A DNA stretch of 36,080 nucleotides. Origin: Lederbergia sp. NSJ-179. GTDB lineage: Bacteria; Bacillota; Bacilli; Bacillales; Bacillaceae_C. The notes under the pieces were generated by a model. The model had not been told where the DNA came from. It was given only the letters and a program-made list of their open reading frames with translations, and made no database searches. Of the stretch, positions 36,010 to 36,080 are shown piece after piece. Location of the stretch: the NCBI RefSeq assembly GCF_022867885.1, contig NZ_JALIFP010000040.1, positions 1 to 36,080 on the forward strand. The letters are read 5' to 3'. Within the stretch, counting starts at the first letter, position 1, and each line of letters opens with the position of its first letter. A program made the position numbers and the translations under genes.

Positions 36010-36080
36010 CTAGAGGAAATCCGATAATTTATATTCCTGTCCATGTAGGCCTTTATAATACTCTGGATACATTTCTCCAC
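36010..36080 (-). CDS. 3' end of an unidentified gene
   Basis: The minus strand has an open frame entering from beyond the window: MYPEYYKGLHGQEYKLSDFL then TAG, 20 bp before the terminator. A second frame (stop at 35997) is also open but less protein-like. The expected neighbour is prs, but neither frame resembles the usual Prs C-terminus (VHEQQSVSYLF type). Only about 22 residues are visible, so no function is assigned. Confidence 0.45.
   Translation of the reverse strand, partial: GEMYPEYYKGLHGQEYKLSDFL

Overview
The window is a piece of a low-GC, endospore-forming Bacillaceae chromosome, read against the direction of almost all its genes. Read on the minus strand from base 36080 down to base 1, it follows the origin-proximal order known from Bacillus subtilis: ctc/rplY, pth, fin, mfd, spoVT, yabM, yabN, rqcP, yabP, yabQ, divIC, yabR, tRNA-Met, spoIIE, yabS, yabT, tilS, hpt, ftsH, coaX, hslO, cysK, folP, folB, folK, yazB, dusB, lysS, and the start of a 16S rRNA gene. 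Protein lengths, overlaps and several promoters also match that template. Sporulation genes (spoIIE, spoVT, yabP, yabQ, fin) show a spore former. The species cannot be fixed from 210 bases of 16S.

Layout. 1-500: 5' end of a 16S rRNA gene and its tandem promoters. 516-5164: lysS, then the folate block dusB-yazB-folK-folB-folP. 5255-7120: a VOC/MerR gene pair where B. subtilis has pabB-pabA-pabC. 7146-8142: cysK. 8197-10756: a divergent AraC regulator and an orphan lipoprotein solute-binding protein, where the template has yacD. 10766-11047: a gene-free stretch with a plus-strand promoter-like and terminator pair. 11048-16942: hslO, coaX, ftsH, hpt, tilS. 16974-17117: a MITE-like repeat. 17159-22481: yabT, yabS, spoIIE, tRNA-Met, yabR. 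22555-27371: divIC, yabQ, yabP, rqcP, yabN, yabM. 27591-29389: ptsI preceded by what looks like the last 25 codons of a lost ptsH, an insertion relative to the template. 29616-35737: spoVT, mfd, fin, pth, ctc.

How the genes work together. The left part supplies folate, cysteine, CoA, charged lysine tRNA and modified tRNA. The centre combines cell-wide housekeeping (FtsH, Hpt, TilS, Hsp33) with division and sporulation control (DivIC, SpoIIE, YabT, YabP/Q). The right part couples translation and repair (Pth, bL25/Ctc, Mfd, RqcP) to forespore regulation (Fin, SpoVT). Promoters can be read by eye for sigma-B (ctc), sigma-G type (fin, yabM, weaker at spoVT), a 21-bp-spaced Spo0A-type promoter (spoIIE), and a MerR-type 19-bp-spaced promoter (VOC-merR).

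The most unusual features are: (i) a ~115-bp repeat in two intergenic places, built of small hairpins whose arms differ but whose five-base loop is always NTCCT, with degenerate relatives elsewhere; (ii) the transplanted ptsI with its ptsH remnant; (iii) the VOC/MerR cassette flanked by near-identical terminators in place of the pab genes; and (iv) a possible ~250-nt plus-strand RNA between the solute-binding gene and hslO.
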